Origin: Acidobacteriota bacterium
GTDB lineage: Bacteria > Acidobacteriota > Vicinamibacteria > Vicinamibacterales > Vicinamibacteraceae
NCBI GenBank assembly: GCA_023427865.1
Contig: JAEYZV010000469.1
Location: 1 to 5,081 of the forward strand
DNA length: 5,081 bases
Direction of reading: 5' to 3'
This document shows, piece by piece, positions 1 to 5,081 of this stretch. How positions within the stretch are numbered: the first letter of the stretch is position 1; each line of letters starts with the position of its first letter. The translations under genes were made by a program, and so were the position numbers. The notes under the pieces were generated by a model. It made no database searches. It saw only the letters and a list, made by a program, of their open reading frames with translations, and had not been told where the DNA came from.

Positions 1-445
1 CACGTGCGGTGAGCAGCTGGAGGGCTGCCACCGCGCTCCCGCCCGTGGCCAGCATGGGATCGACGAGCACGACGAAGCTCGACTCGAGGCCGGACGGGAA
101 CTTCGCGTAGTACTGCGACGCCACCGCGGTGGTCTCGTCGCGCTGCAGGCCGATGTGGCCGACGCGCGCATGGGGCGTCACGCTGAGCACGGCTTCCAGC
201 ATGCCGAGCCCGGCGCGCAGGACCGGCACGACCACCACGTCGGCCGACACGCGCACGCCGTCGGCCGATCCGAGCGGCGTCTGCACGACGACCGACTCGG
301 TCGGCAGGTCGCGCATCGCTTCGGTCGCGATGAGCACGCTCAGTCGCTGCGCCGCCTGGCGGAAGTGCGGCGACACGGTGCGTTCGGCGCGCAGTTGCGT
401 CAACAGTTCCTGCGCAACCGGGTGGGTGATGACGTGGACCGGCAC
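1..445 (-). CDS. upp: Uracil phosphoribosyltransferase, 5' part (3' end beyond window)
   Basis: UPRTase is a cytosolic pyrimidine-salvage enzyme that converts uracil and PRPP to UMP and pyrophosphate. The 148 residues visible (usual length about 208) begin MPVHVITHPV, like the KHPLV start of the family. They contain the VPVLRAGLGM segment (about 73-82), the HIGLQRDE segment (about 97-104, matching GMYRNEET in E. coli) and the PRPP-binding loop VDPMLATGGS (about 128-137). The C-terminal uracil-binding part lies outside the window. The GTG at 445-443 is chosen because an in-frame TAG lies four codons upstream (457-455) and the next candidate starts would delete conserved N-terminal sequence. 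No Shine-Dalgarno sequence precedes it; instead a promoter -10 ends 6 nt before the GTG, suggesting a leaderless mRNA. The gene is divergent from ychF. The family assignment is secure. Confidence 0.95.
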   Translation of the reverse strand, partial: MPVHVITHPVAQELLTQLRAERTVSPHFRQAAQRLSVLIATEAMRDLPTESVVVQTPLGSADGVRVSADVVVVPVLRAGLGMLEAVLSVTPHARVGHIGLQRDETTAVASQYYAKFPSGLESSFVVLVDPMLATGGSAVAALQLLTAR

Positions 446-451
446 GCGCCG

Positions 452-480
452 ACTCTACTCGCGTGTCAGATCCCGCGCAA
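452..480 (-). promoter_or_regulatory. Predicted sigma70-type promoter of upp, leaderless
   Basis: Read on the minus strand, TTGCGC (480-475) and TAGAGT (457-452) are separated by exactly 17 bp. The -10 ends 6 nt before the GTG start codon, which places the expected transcription start on or next to the first base of that codon. The TAG inside the -10 is also an in-frame stop, so the reading frame cannot begin further upstream. The hexamers and spacing are seen directly; promoter activity and the leaderless mRNA are inferred. Confidence 0.6.
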
Positions 481-530
481 CGAGGCAGGTGCAGTCAGGA
501 CGCCGCCCCGGCCGAACCCCGGGCCGGAAA

Positions 531-600
531 TTCCAATCCCCAATCCCGAATCCCGAATCCCGAATGCTCGAACCCCGCTCCCCGCTCCCCGCTCCCCGCT
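531..600. repeat. Heptanucleotide array, ten in-phase 7-bp units
   Basis: Read on the plus strand the units are TTCCAAT, CCCCAAT, CCCGAAT three times, a degenerate GCTCGAA, then CCCCGCT four times (573-600). The 7-bp phase is unbroken through the degenerate unit, so this is one array with two sequence types rather than two chance repeats. On the minus strand it gives two clusters of four G-runs: 561-538 with 3-4 nt loops and 597-573 with three identical 3-nt AGC loops. Both fit the G-quadruplex consensus. The array sits between the divergent upp and ychF promoters and covers the position where the ychF -35 would fall. It resembles in kind the short tandem heptamer repeats (STRR) known from cyanobacteria. 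No protein is encoded here as far as I can see. Confidence 0.85.
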
Positions 601-606
601 CCGCGG

Positions 607-612
607 TACACT
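607..612 (+). promoter_or_regulatory. Predicted -10 element for ychF
   Basis: TACACT matches the TATAAT consensus at four of six positions, including TA and the final T. It predicts transcription from about 619, giving a leader of about 50 nt before the ychF ATG. No recognisable -35 lies at 16-18 bp upstream, because that position falls inside the CCCCGCT repeat. If this is the promoter it either relies on other contacts or is weak. Confidence 0.4.
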
Positions 613-645
613 CGATGGTTCGCATGCGGGCGGATGGGCTGCCCG

Positions 646-655
646 GGTCGCGACC
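646..655. promoter_or_regulatory. 10-bp perfect palindrome in the ychF leader
   Basis: GGTCGCGACC is a perfect palindrome ending 14 nt before the ychF ATG. It lies in the predicted 5' leader, where a Shine-Dalgarno sequence would otherwise be expected nearby; the sequence up to the ATG is instead pyrimidine-rich. It could be an operator or chance in GC-rich DNA. There is no second copy in the window to support a binding-site reading. Confidence 0.2.
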
Positions 656-669
656 TCTCTCTTCGCTCC

Positions 670-1767
670 ATGCTTCGACTCGGTATCGTCGGACTCCCGA
701 ACGTCGGCAAGTCCACGCTCTTCAACGCACTCACGTCCGCGGGCGCCCTCGTGGCCAACTACCCGTTTGCCACGATTGAACCCAATACCGGCATCGTCAC
801 GGTGCCCGATCCGCGGCTCGGGGCCCTCGCCACGCTCGTGGCACCCGAACGCGTCGTACCGGCGACGGTGGAGTTCGTGGACATCGCGGGGCTGGTGAAG
901 GGCGCGAGCCAGGGCGAAGGGCTCGGCAACCAGTTCCTCCACAACATCCGCGAGGTCGACGCCATCGTCCATGTCGTCCGCTGCTTCGAGGACGAGAACA
1001 TCCAGCACGTGATGGGGGAGCCCGATCCGGTGCGGGATCGCGAGATCATCGAGATCGAGCTTGCGCTCGCCGACCTGGCGACCGTCGAGAAGCGCCTGGA
1101 GAAGTCGGTGAAGATGGCACGGTCGGGCGACGCGGCGGCCCGGGCGGAGGTCGGCATGGTGGAGGCCGTGAAGGCGTTGCTCGAGGCCGGCAAGCCGGCG
1201 CGTCTCTACGCGCCCTCCGACGAGCTCGCGGCCGCGTTCAAGGGCCTGAACCTGCTGACGTCGAAACCGGTGCTGTATGCGGCAAACGTGCGCGAGGACG
1301 AGGCCGCGGCCGGCAATGCGCTCGTCGAGCAGTTGAAGGCGCGCATCGCCGAGGAGCAGGAGCCCGCCGGCGTCGTCGTGTTTTCGGCGAAGGTCGAGGC
1401 GGAACTCGCGGAGCTCGAACCCGAGGAGCGCCAGGAGTTCCTCGCCTCGCTCGGGTTGACCGAGTCGGGGCTCGATCGCCTCGCGCGGGCGGCGTACACG
1501 CTGCTCGGGCTGCGCAGCTACTTCACGGCGGGCGAGAAGGAAGTTCGTGCGTGGACGATTCACGCCGGCGACAAGGCTCCCGCCGCAGCCGGCGTTATCC
1601 ACACCGACTTCGAGAAGGGGTTCATCCGCGCCGAGACGGTGGGCTTTGACGACTTCGTGCGCGTGGGCGGCTGGAAGCCGGCACGCGAGCAGGGACTCGT
1701 ACGCTCCGAAGGCAAGGAGTACGTCGTGCAGGACGGCGACGTGCTGCTGTTCCGGTTCAACGTGTAG
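670..1767 (+). CDS. ychF: Redox-regulated ATPase YchF (OLA1/Obg-related)
   Basis: YchF is a near-universal cytosolic TRAFAC P-loop protein that associates with ribosomes and prefers ATP to GTP; in E. coli it has been linked to the oxidative-stress response. The 365 residues match the usual 363-365. The G1 P-loop GLPNVGKST is at 8-16, the NYPFATIEPN switch region at 30-39 and the G3 DIAG at 71-74. G4 is NVRE (206-209), the YchF-type NxxE that replaces NKxD and explains the relaxed purine specificity. G5 SAK is at 239-241. A helical insertion occupies about 120-195, and the TGS-type C-terminal domain, including SYFTAGEKEVRAWTI, about 281-365. The frame is open upstream, but the ATG at 670 gives the canonical N-terminus MLRLGIVGLPNVGKS. 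No Shine-Dalgarno sequence is visible. The 3' end overlaps the convergent histidine kinase gene by 11 bp. Confidence 0.97.
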   Translation: MLRLGIVGLPNVGKSTLFNALTSAGALVANYPFATIEPNTGIVTVPDPRLGALATLVAPERVVPATVEFVDIAGLVKGASQGEGLGNQFLHNIREVDAIVHVVRCFEDENIQHVMGEPDPVRDREIIEIELALADLATVEKRLEKSVKMARSGDAAARAEVGMVEAVKALLEAGKPARLYAPSDELAAAFKGLNLLTSKPVLYAANVREDEAAAGNALVEQLKARIAEEQEPAGVVVFSAKVEAELAELEPEERQEFLASLGLTESGLDRLARAAYTLLGLRSYFTAGEKEVRAWTIHAGDKAPAAAGVIHTDFEKGFIRAETVGFDDFVRVGGWKPAREQGLVRSEGKEYVVQDGDVLLFRFNV

Positions 1768-3256
1768 GCGCGGTCGAGGCATCGGCTGCGGTCCGGGCGC
1801 GAAGCAGAACCTCGAACTCCGCGCCGCGTCCGGCGCCCTCGCTCTTCACCTGCAGGGTGCCGCCGTGTCGTTTGACAATCGAATGCACGAGCGCGAGCCC
1901 GAGGCCGAGGCGTGCCGAGCCTGCGCCTCGACCCTGCACCAGCAACGAGAAGATCTTCGGCAGCAGTGAGGGCTCGATCCCGGCGCCGTCGTCGCGCACG
2001 CACACGGCGACGTGCCCCCCGCGCCGACACGCCTCGATCCACACCGTCCCGCCTGCCGGCGTCGCGCGTCCTGCGTTCTGCAGCAGGTTGGCGAGCGCCT
2101 GCTGCATCCGCGAGACGTCGCCGACGACGAGCAGGGGCTGGTCGGGAATTCGCACGATCAGCCGCACTTCCTGCTGCGCGAGGACCGCGCGGAACGCCTC
2201 GGCGACCGCGTCGATGGCATCGCGGATGTCGAAGGGGCGCTGCTCGAAATGGACGCGTCCCTGCTTGATTCGCGTCAGGTCGTTCAGGTCGTTCACGAGG
2301 GCCGAGAGTTGCTGGACCTGCCGCTGCAGGACCCGGCTGACCTGCGTCCGATCGCCCGACGGATCCTGCAGGCCGCGCGCCGCCACCGTGATTGCCTGCA
2401 ACGGCTGGCGGAGTTCGTGCGCCAGCACCGCAAGGAAGTGGTCTTTGTAGGCATCGCGGGTCGCGAGTTCCTCGCCGAGTCTCCTTTCCGCCGTGACGTC
2501 GAGGAACGCCACGGCCACGCCGTCCTCGAGCGGCACCGCCAGCGTGCGGAACCAGCACGAGATGCCGTCCGCCTCGTAGTGGATGGTCCGATCCTCCGGT
2601 CTGCCGCTCTCGACGACGCGGCAATAGAGCGGAAACAGGTCGGCCTCGTGCGCGGGAAGCACGGCGAGCAGCTGGTTGCCTACGAGGTCGGCAGGCTCTC
2701 GGCGCAGCGCGTGCGCGGCGGCGTCGTTGGCGTATACCCACGTGAAGTCGGCGATGGCGCCTGCCGCGTCGCGGGTGGCGTGCAGGATCGTGAACGGCTG
2801 CAGCGACGCGTCCTGTGCCGCCCGGAAGCGGGCTTCGCTCGACGCCAGGGCCCGCTGCGCCGCCTCGCTGCGCGACTTCTCCTGCTGCAGGGCACGGTGC
2901 GCGTACTCGGCGCGACGCACGGCGCGCGCGAGCCGGCCGCCGATGGCGCTCGTGAGCGCACCTCCGAGCACGAAGATCGCGAGGGCCCGCCACGCCAGCG
3001 CGTCGAGCGGCAGCGACGCATTACGGTCGACGAGTGCCCACGAGGCGAACGGCAGCGACAACCCGAGCGACAGCAAGCCCGGTCCAAAACCACCGGCAAG
3101 AGTGGCAAGGAAGACCGCGAAGTTCAGCAGAAGGAACGGGAACCGCCGGGCGAACGGCGGCATCAGCGCCGCCTGGGTGGCTCCGACTGCGAGCGTGCAG
3201 GCGACCGCGAACGCATACCGAGCCGATCCTGCTAATGGCAGGCCACTCGTTGACAT
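1757..3256 (-). CDS. Membrane sensor histidine kinase (DUF4118-like, PAS, HisKA, HATPase_c)
   Basis: This 499-residue inner-membrane kinase should autophosphorylate on His and pass phosphate to a response regulator. The N-terminus has about four hydrophobic segments (roughly 12-33, 38-56, 58-76, 87-108) with the GGFGPGLLSL signature between the second and third, resembling the DUF4118 sensor module of KdpD-type kinases. Residues 111-146 look like a coiled-coil linker. A PAS domain follows (about 140-258, ending FLDVTAERR). HisKA has H-box HELRQPL with phospho-acceptor His280. HATPase_c has N-box NLLQN (390-394), G1 DDGAG (422-426) and G2 GLGLA (451-455). All catalytic boxes are intact and there is no receiver domain. 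The signal is unknown and no response regulator is visible, so it is an orphan within this window. The start follows a good promoter, with no Shine-Dalgarno in the short leader. It is divergent from the amidohydrolase and convergent with ychF. Confidence 0.93.
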   Translation of the reverse strand: MSTSGLPLAGSARYAFAVACTLAVGATQAALMPPFARRFPFLLLNFAVFLATLAGGFGPGLLSLGLSLPFASWALVDRNASLPLDALAWRALAIFVLGGALTSAIGGRLARAVRRAEYAHRALQQEKSRSEAAQRALASSEARFRAAQDASLQPFTILHATRDAAGAIADFTWVYANDAAAHALRREPADLVGNQLLAVLPAHEADLFPLYCRVVESGRPEDRTIHYEADGISCWFRTLAVPLEDGVAVAFLDVTAERRLGEELATRDAYKDHFLAVLAHELRQPLQAITVAARGLQDPSGDRTQVSRVLQRQVQQLSALVNDLNDLTRIKQGRVHFEQRPFDIRDAIDAVAEAFRAVLAQQEVRLIVRIPDQPLLVVGDVSRMQQALANLLQNAGRATPAGGTVWIEACRRGGHVAVCVRDDGAGIEPSLLPKIFSLLVQGRGAGSARLGLGLALVHSIVKRHGGTLQVKSEGAGRGAEFEVLLRARTAADASTAPTR

Positions 3257-3275
3257 GCTGGAGCCGGGGGAGCCT

Positions 3276-3290
3276 GCCGTATCGTACGGC
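3276..3290. promoter_or_regulatory. Perfect inverted repeat over the kinase -10, possible operator
   Basis: GCCGTA-TCG-TACGGC is a perfect 6-bp inverted repeat with a 3-bp centre. It fully covers the predicted -10 of the kinase gene (3286-3281), the usual position for a repressor site that blocks polymerase. It is short and seen only once in the window, so a regulatory role is inferred. A weaker dyad, CGACA-TATG-TGTCG, lies at 3327-3340 in the same divergent spacer. Confidence 0.35.
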
Positions 3291-3309
3291 GGCGGGACAG
3301 GTGAGTCAA
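3281..3309 (-). promoter_or_regulatory. Predicted sigma70-type promoter of the histidine kinase
   Basis: Read on the minus strand, TTGACT (3309-3304, five of six consensus positions) and TACGAT (3286-3281) are separated by exactly 17 bp. The predicted start near 3274 leaves a leader of about 18 nt before the ATG at 3256. That leader is C-rich and has no Shine-Dalgarno sequence. This is the best-matching promoter in the window. Confidence 0.65.
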
Positions 3310-3383
3310 CGCGAACGCGTCACGGGCGACATATGTGTCGGGTGCCTCGCGGAACGACGACTTCCGGCCGCGTGCGCCTGCGC

Positions 3384-3389
3384 TACGAT
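3384..3389 (+). promoter_or_regulatory. Predicted -10 element of the amidohydrolase, near-leaderless
   Basis: TACGAT, the same hexamer as the divergent kinase -10, ends 8 nt before the ATG at 3398. Transcription would start at about 3396-3398, giving an mRNA with almost no leader. The -35 region (about 3360-3367, CTTCCGG) is a poor match. The position supports the ATG at 3398 over the in-frame ATG at 3335, which lies upstream of this -10. Confidence 0.4.
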
Positions 3390-3397
3390 CGTGCGCG

Positions 3398-3502
3398 ATG
3401 GGGACGACACGTGCGCGGCGTTGGCTCGGGGCGGGACTGGTCGGGCTGCTCGGACTGGTGGCTGCGGGAGCCACAGGTGTCGTCGGGCGAGCGTCACAGG
3501 CG
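3398..3502 (+). other. Predicted signal peptide of the amidohydrolase (residues 1-35)
   Basis: The basic start TTRARRW is followed by a hydrophobic core of Gly, Leu, Val and Ala (about 10-30) and a small-residue site SQA, fitting signal peptidase I cleavage after A35. The ARRWLG segment is only loosely Tat-like. The mature catalytic domain begins near residue 40 (VALVVTGGTVVTMD), the normal N-terminus of cytosolic relatives, so residues 1-39 are an added leader. Confidence 0.75.
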
Positions 3503-4828
3503 CCGGCCAGGGCCGTGGCGCTCGTGGTGACTGGCGGCACCGTGGTGACCATGGATGACACGCGCCGCGTCCTGACGCCAGGCGCGGTCGCCATCGACGG
3601 CGACAGCAGCGTGGCGGTCGGGACGCCGGAGGAGGTCGCGGCGCGGTTCCGCGCCGCCGAGACCATCGACGCGACGGGGCAGGTGGTGCTCCCCGGTTTG
3701 ATCAACACCCACACACACGCCGCGATGGTGCTCTATCGTGGCCTCGGCAACGACCTGAACCTGCAGGACTGGCTCACGAAGTACATCTTCCCCGCAGAGG
3801 CCAGGACGGTGTCGCCGCAGTTCGTGCGAGCCGGCACCCGGCTGGCGGCGCTCGAGATGATCCTCGGCGGCACCACGACGTTCGTCGACATGTACTACTT
3901 CGAGGAGGAAGTGGCCGAGGCGACCAGGGAGGCCGGGCTGCGCGGTGTCCTCGGGCAGACGGTGATCCAGTTTCCCGTGCCCGACGCCAGGACGCCGGCC
4001 GAGGCCCTGGCTCGCAGTCGCGCGTTCATCACGCGGTACAAGGAGGACCGGCTGGTGACGCCGGCCGTGGCGCCGCACTCGATGTATGCCCTGGCGGCGG
4101 CGGACCTGCAGGCGGCCGACCGCCTGGCTCGCGAGCAGGGCGTTCCGTTGCTGATTCACCTCGAGGAGACGAAGAAGGAACTCGAGGACGCGAGGCAGGC
4201 GCATGGCATGTCGCCGACGGCGTACCTGGCGTCGTTGAACGTGCTGGGCCCGCACGTGCTCGGCGCCCACGGCGTCTGGGTCGACCCGGAGGACATCCGG
4301 ACGCTCGCGGCGGCGCGTGTCTCCGTGTCGCACAACCCCGAGAGCAACATGAAGCTCGCGAGCGGCACGGCACCGCTCGCCGCGTACGTGGACGCGGGCG
4401 TCACGCTCGGCCTCGGCACCGACGGTGCGGCGAGCAACAACGACCACGACATGTTCGAGGCCATGCGCCAGGCGGCGTTCCTGCAGAAGGTCGTGCGCAA
4501 CGACCCGACGGCCGCCCCGGCCTCGCTGGTGCTGGACCTGGCGACCCGCCAGGGAGCGAAAGCGATCGGCATGGGCGATCGTCTCGGGCAGCTCACCGCG
4601 GGCAGGCGTGCCGATGTGATCATCGTCGACACCACGAAGCCGCACCTGCAGCCGATGTTCGACCCGGTCGCGCAGATCGTCTACGCCGCGAAGGCGAGCG
4701 ACGTGCGGACGACGATCGTCGATGGCCGGATCCTGATGCACGATCGCGTCGTGCGGACGCTGGAACCGGGCTCGGTGCTCGCCGAGGCGCGCAAGATGGC
4801 CGAGAGGGTGCGCGAGGCGGTCAAGTAA
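3398..4828 (+). CDS. Exported amidohydrolase, MTA/SAH deaminase (ATZ/TRZ-like) family
   Basis: This 476-residue metal-dependent hydrolase belongs to the amidohydrolase superfamily group that includes 5'-methylthioadenosine/S-adenosylhomocysteine deaminases and the s-triazine hydrolases. By recalled comparison with Thermotoga TM0936, the metal site is H105 and H107 (NTHTH), H254 (HLEET) and D342 (GTDGAASNND). E257 is the likely acid/base, and H227 (APHSMY) and H291 (AHGVW) complete the active site. The family motif SHNPESNMKLASG is at 311-323, and E134, matching the ribose-binding Glu, is kept. The position of a TM0936 arginine that contacts the SAH carboxylate appears to be Q187, so the substrate may differ. 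The N-terminus MGTTRARRWLG, a hydrophobic stretch and SQA look like a signal peptide, which is unusual for this family. The start at 3398 is preferred because it begins the signal peptide; the ATG at 3335 would add 21 residues. The exact substrate cannot be set. Confidence 0.9.
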   Translation: MGTTRARRWLGAGLVGLLGLVAAGATGVVGRASQAPARAVALVVTGGTVVTMDDTRRVLTPGAVAIDGDSSVAVGTPEEVAARFRAAETIDATGQVVLPGLINTHTHAAMVLYRGLGNDLNLQDWLTKYIFPAEARTVSPQFVRAGTRLAALEMILGGTTTFVDMYYFEEEVAEATREAGLRGVLGQTVIQFPVPDARTPAEALARSRAFITRYKEDRLVTPAVAPHSMYALAAADLQAADRLAREQGVPLLIHLEETKKELEDARQAHGMSPTAYLASLNVLGPHVLGAHGVWVDPEDIRTLAAARVSVSHNPESNMKLASGTAPLAAYVDAGVTLGLGTDGAASNNDHDMFEAMRQAAFLQKVVRNDPTAAPASLVLDLATRQGAKAIGMGDRLGQLTAGRRADVIIVDTTKPHLQPMFDPVAQIVYAAKASDVRTTIVDGRILMHDRVVRTLEPGSVLAEARKMAERVREAVK

Positions 4829-5051
4829 CGGCGGCGCGGCACGCCCGCCGGGCAAGGCCCGGCGGCTCATATGGAGGACCAGTTCGCAAGCTCCCGCTGC
4901 CGGGGCCTAACCGGTGTGTTCGTCTCTCTGCATTCCGTTCCTCCTTGGTGAGCTCAGCGCGCGCGTCGAGGACGGCCAGGTCGCGAGTGATCACGCTCAT
5001 ATGCGCGGGTTGGTACCGCAGGGCGCGGATCCGATCGCGGGCGGCCTCGCT
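4821..5051 (-). pseudogene. Possible minus-strand gene remnant, unrecognised
   Basis: From 5051 to about 4940 one minus-strand frame has coding-like composition, with most third codon positions G or C. It reads SEAARDRIRALRYQPAHM and then SVITRDLAVLDARAELTKEE, an amphipathic helical-looking peptide. A TAG at 5054-5052 closes it upstream. Just beyond that stop, another frame reads AFARELAHV to the window edge, so a frameshift or stop may have broken a longer gene. After about 4935 the codon use stops looking coding, although the frame stays open to a TGA at 4823-4821 inside the amidohydrolase gene. If intact, it could begin at the ATG at 5000 and encode 59 residues. I recognise no family. The rest of 4829-5081 shows only the hairpin and an AGGAGG motif with an 8-codon ORF. 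Confidence 0.22.
4845..4865 (+). terminator. GC-rich hairpin after the amidohydrolase, possible terminator
   Basis: CCGCCGGGC and GCCCGGCGG form a perfect 9-bp stem around an AAG loop, starting 16 nt after the TAA. There is no T-tract after it on either strand, so it is not a classical intrinsic terminator. It could stabilise the 3' end, act with Rho, or end transcription without a U-tract. Confidence 0.4.
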
Positions 5052-5081
5052 CTACGTGCGCGAGTTCCCGGGCAAACGCCG

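Noticed and set aside
531..600. Possible CRISPR array
   Set aside because: The units are 7 bp and contiguous without spacers, so this is a simple tandem repeat.
463..669. Upstream extension of the ychF frame
   Set aside because: It runs through the heptamer array, gives Pro/Ser/Arg-rich sequence, and family members begin at the MLRLGIVG position.
466..1782. Long minus-strand ORF opposite ychF (438 codons)
   Set aside because: It is antisense to a secure ychF, is rich in Arg, His and Leu with no recognisable domain, and is a usual by-product of high GC.
2012..3235. Plus-strand ORF opposite the histidine kinase
   Set aside because: The minus strand carries all kinase boxes; this frame is Arg-rich and motif-free.
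3335..3397. Upstream ATG extending the amidohydrolase by 21 residues
   Set aside because: It would bury the signal peptide behind a polar stretch and lies upstream of the predicted -10.
3494..4870. Long minus-strand ORF opposite the amidohydrolase (458 codons)
   Set aside because: The plus strand encodes an intact amidohydrolase with all its motifs; the antisense protein is Arg/His-rich with no domain.
4905..4911. GCCTAAC, resembling an integron attC core-type site
   Set aside because: No matching GTTRRRY partner lies at a suitable distance to the right and there is no integrase or cassette context.
4870..4920. Segment with AGTTCGCAAGCT resembling a tRNA T-arm
   Set aside because: No acceptor, D or anticodon stems can be built around it.

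Overview
The window is GC-rich DNA (about two-thirds G+C, with strong G/C preference at third codon positions). It looks like ordinary bacterial chromosome and shows no phage, IS, CRISPR, rRNA or tRNA signal. Gene content does not fix the organism. High GC, a periodic heptamer spacer, genes without Shine-Dalgarno sequences and an exported amidohydrolase would fit a high-GC lineage such as Vicinamibacteria-type Acidobacteriota, but that is a guess.

Layout, left to right. (1) 1-445, minus strand: 5' part of a uracil phosphoribosyltransferase gene (upp), cut by the window edge. It starts at a GTG that coincides with the predicted transcription start of a well-formed promoter, so the mRNA is probably leaderless. 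(2) 446-669: divergent spacer between upp and ychF. It holds a ten-unit array with an exact 7-bp period (531-600), whose minus strand can form two tandem G-quadruplexes, followed by a -10 element for ychF. (3) 670-1767, plus: complete ychF, the universal ribosome-associated P-loop ATPase. (4) 1757-3256, minus: a membrane sensor histidine kinase (four-helix DUF4118-like sensor, PAS, HisKA, HATPase_c) with no response regulator in view. Its 3' end overlaps the 3' end of ychF by 11 bp. (5) 3257-3397: divergent spacer with a good kinase promoter (TTGACT-17-TACGAT), a perfect inverted repeat over its -10, and a TACGAT -10 close to the next gene. (6) 3398-4828, plus: a signal-peptide-bearing amidohydrolase of the MTA/SAH deaminase (ATZ/TRZ-like) group. 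(7) 4829-5081: a strong 9-bp hairpin after the stop codon, then a stretch with no confident gene, where one minus-strand frame has coding-like composition but is interrupted, possibly a gene remnant.

The four genes form two divergent pairs (upp/ychF and kinase/amidohydrolase), with ychF and the kinase converging, so no operon is visible. UPP salvages uracil, YchF acts on ribosomes, the kinase senses an unknown signal, and the amidohydrolase probably acts on a purine-like or related amine substrate outside the cytoplasm. I see no evidence that they form one system. The most interesting features are the leaderless-type starts, the heptamer/G-quadruplex array between upp and ychF, and the exported, possibly re-specialised deaminase.
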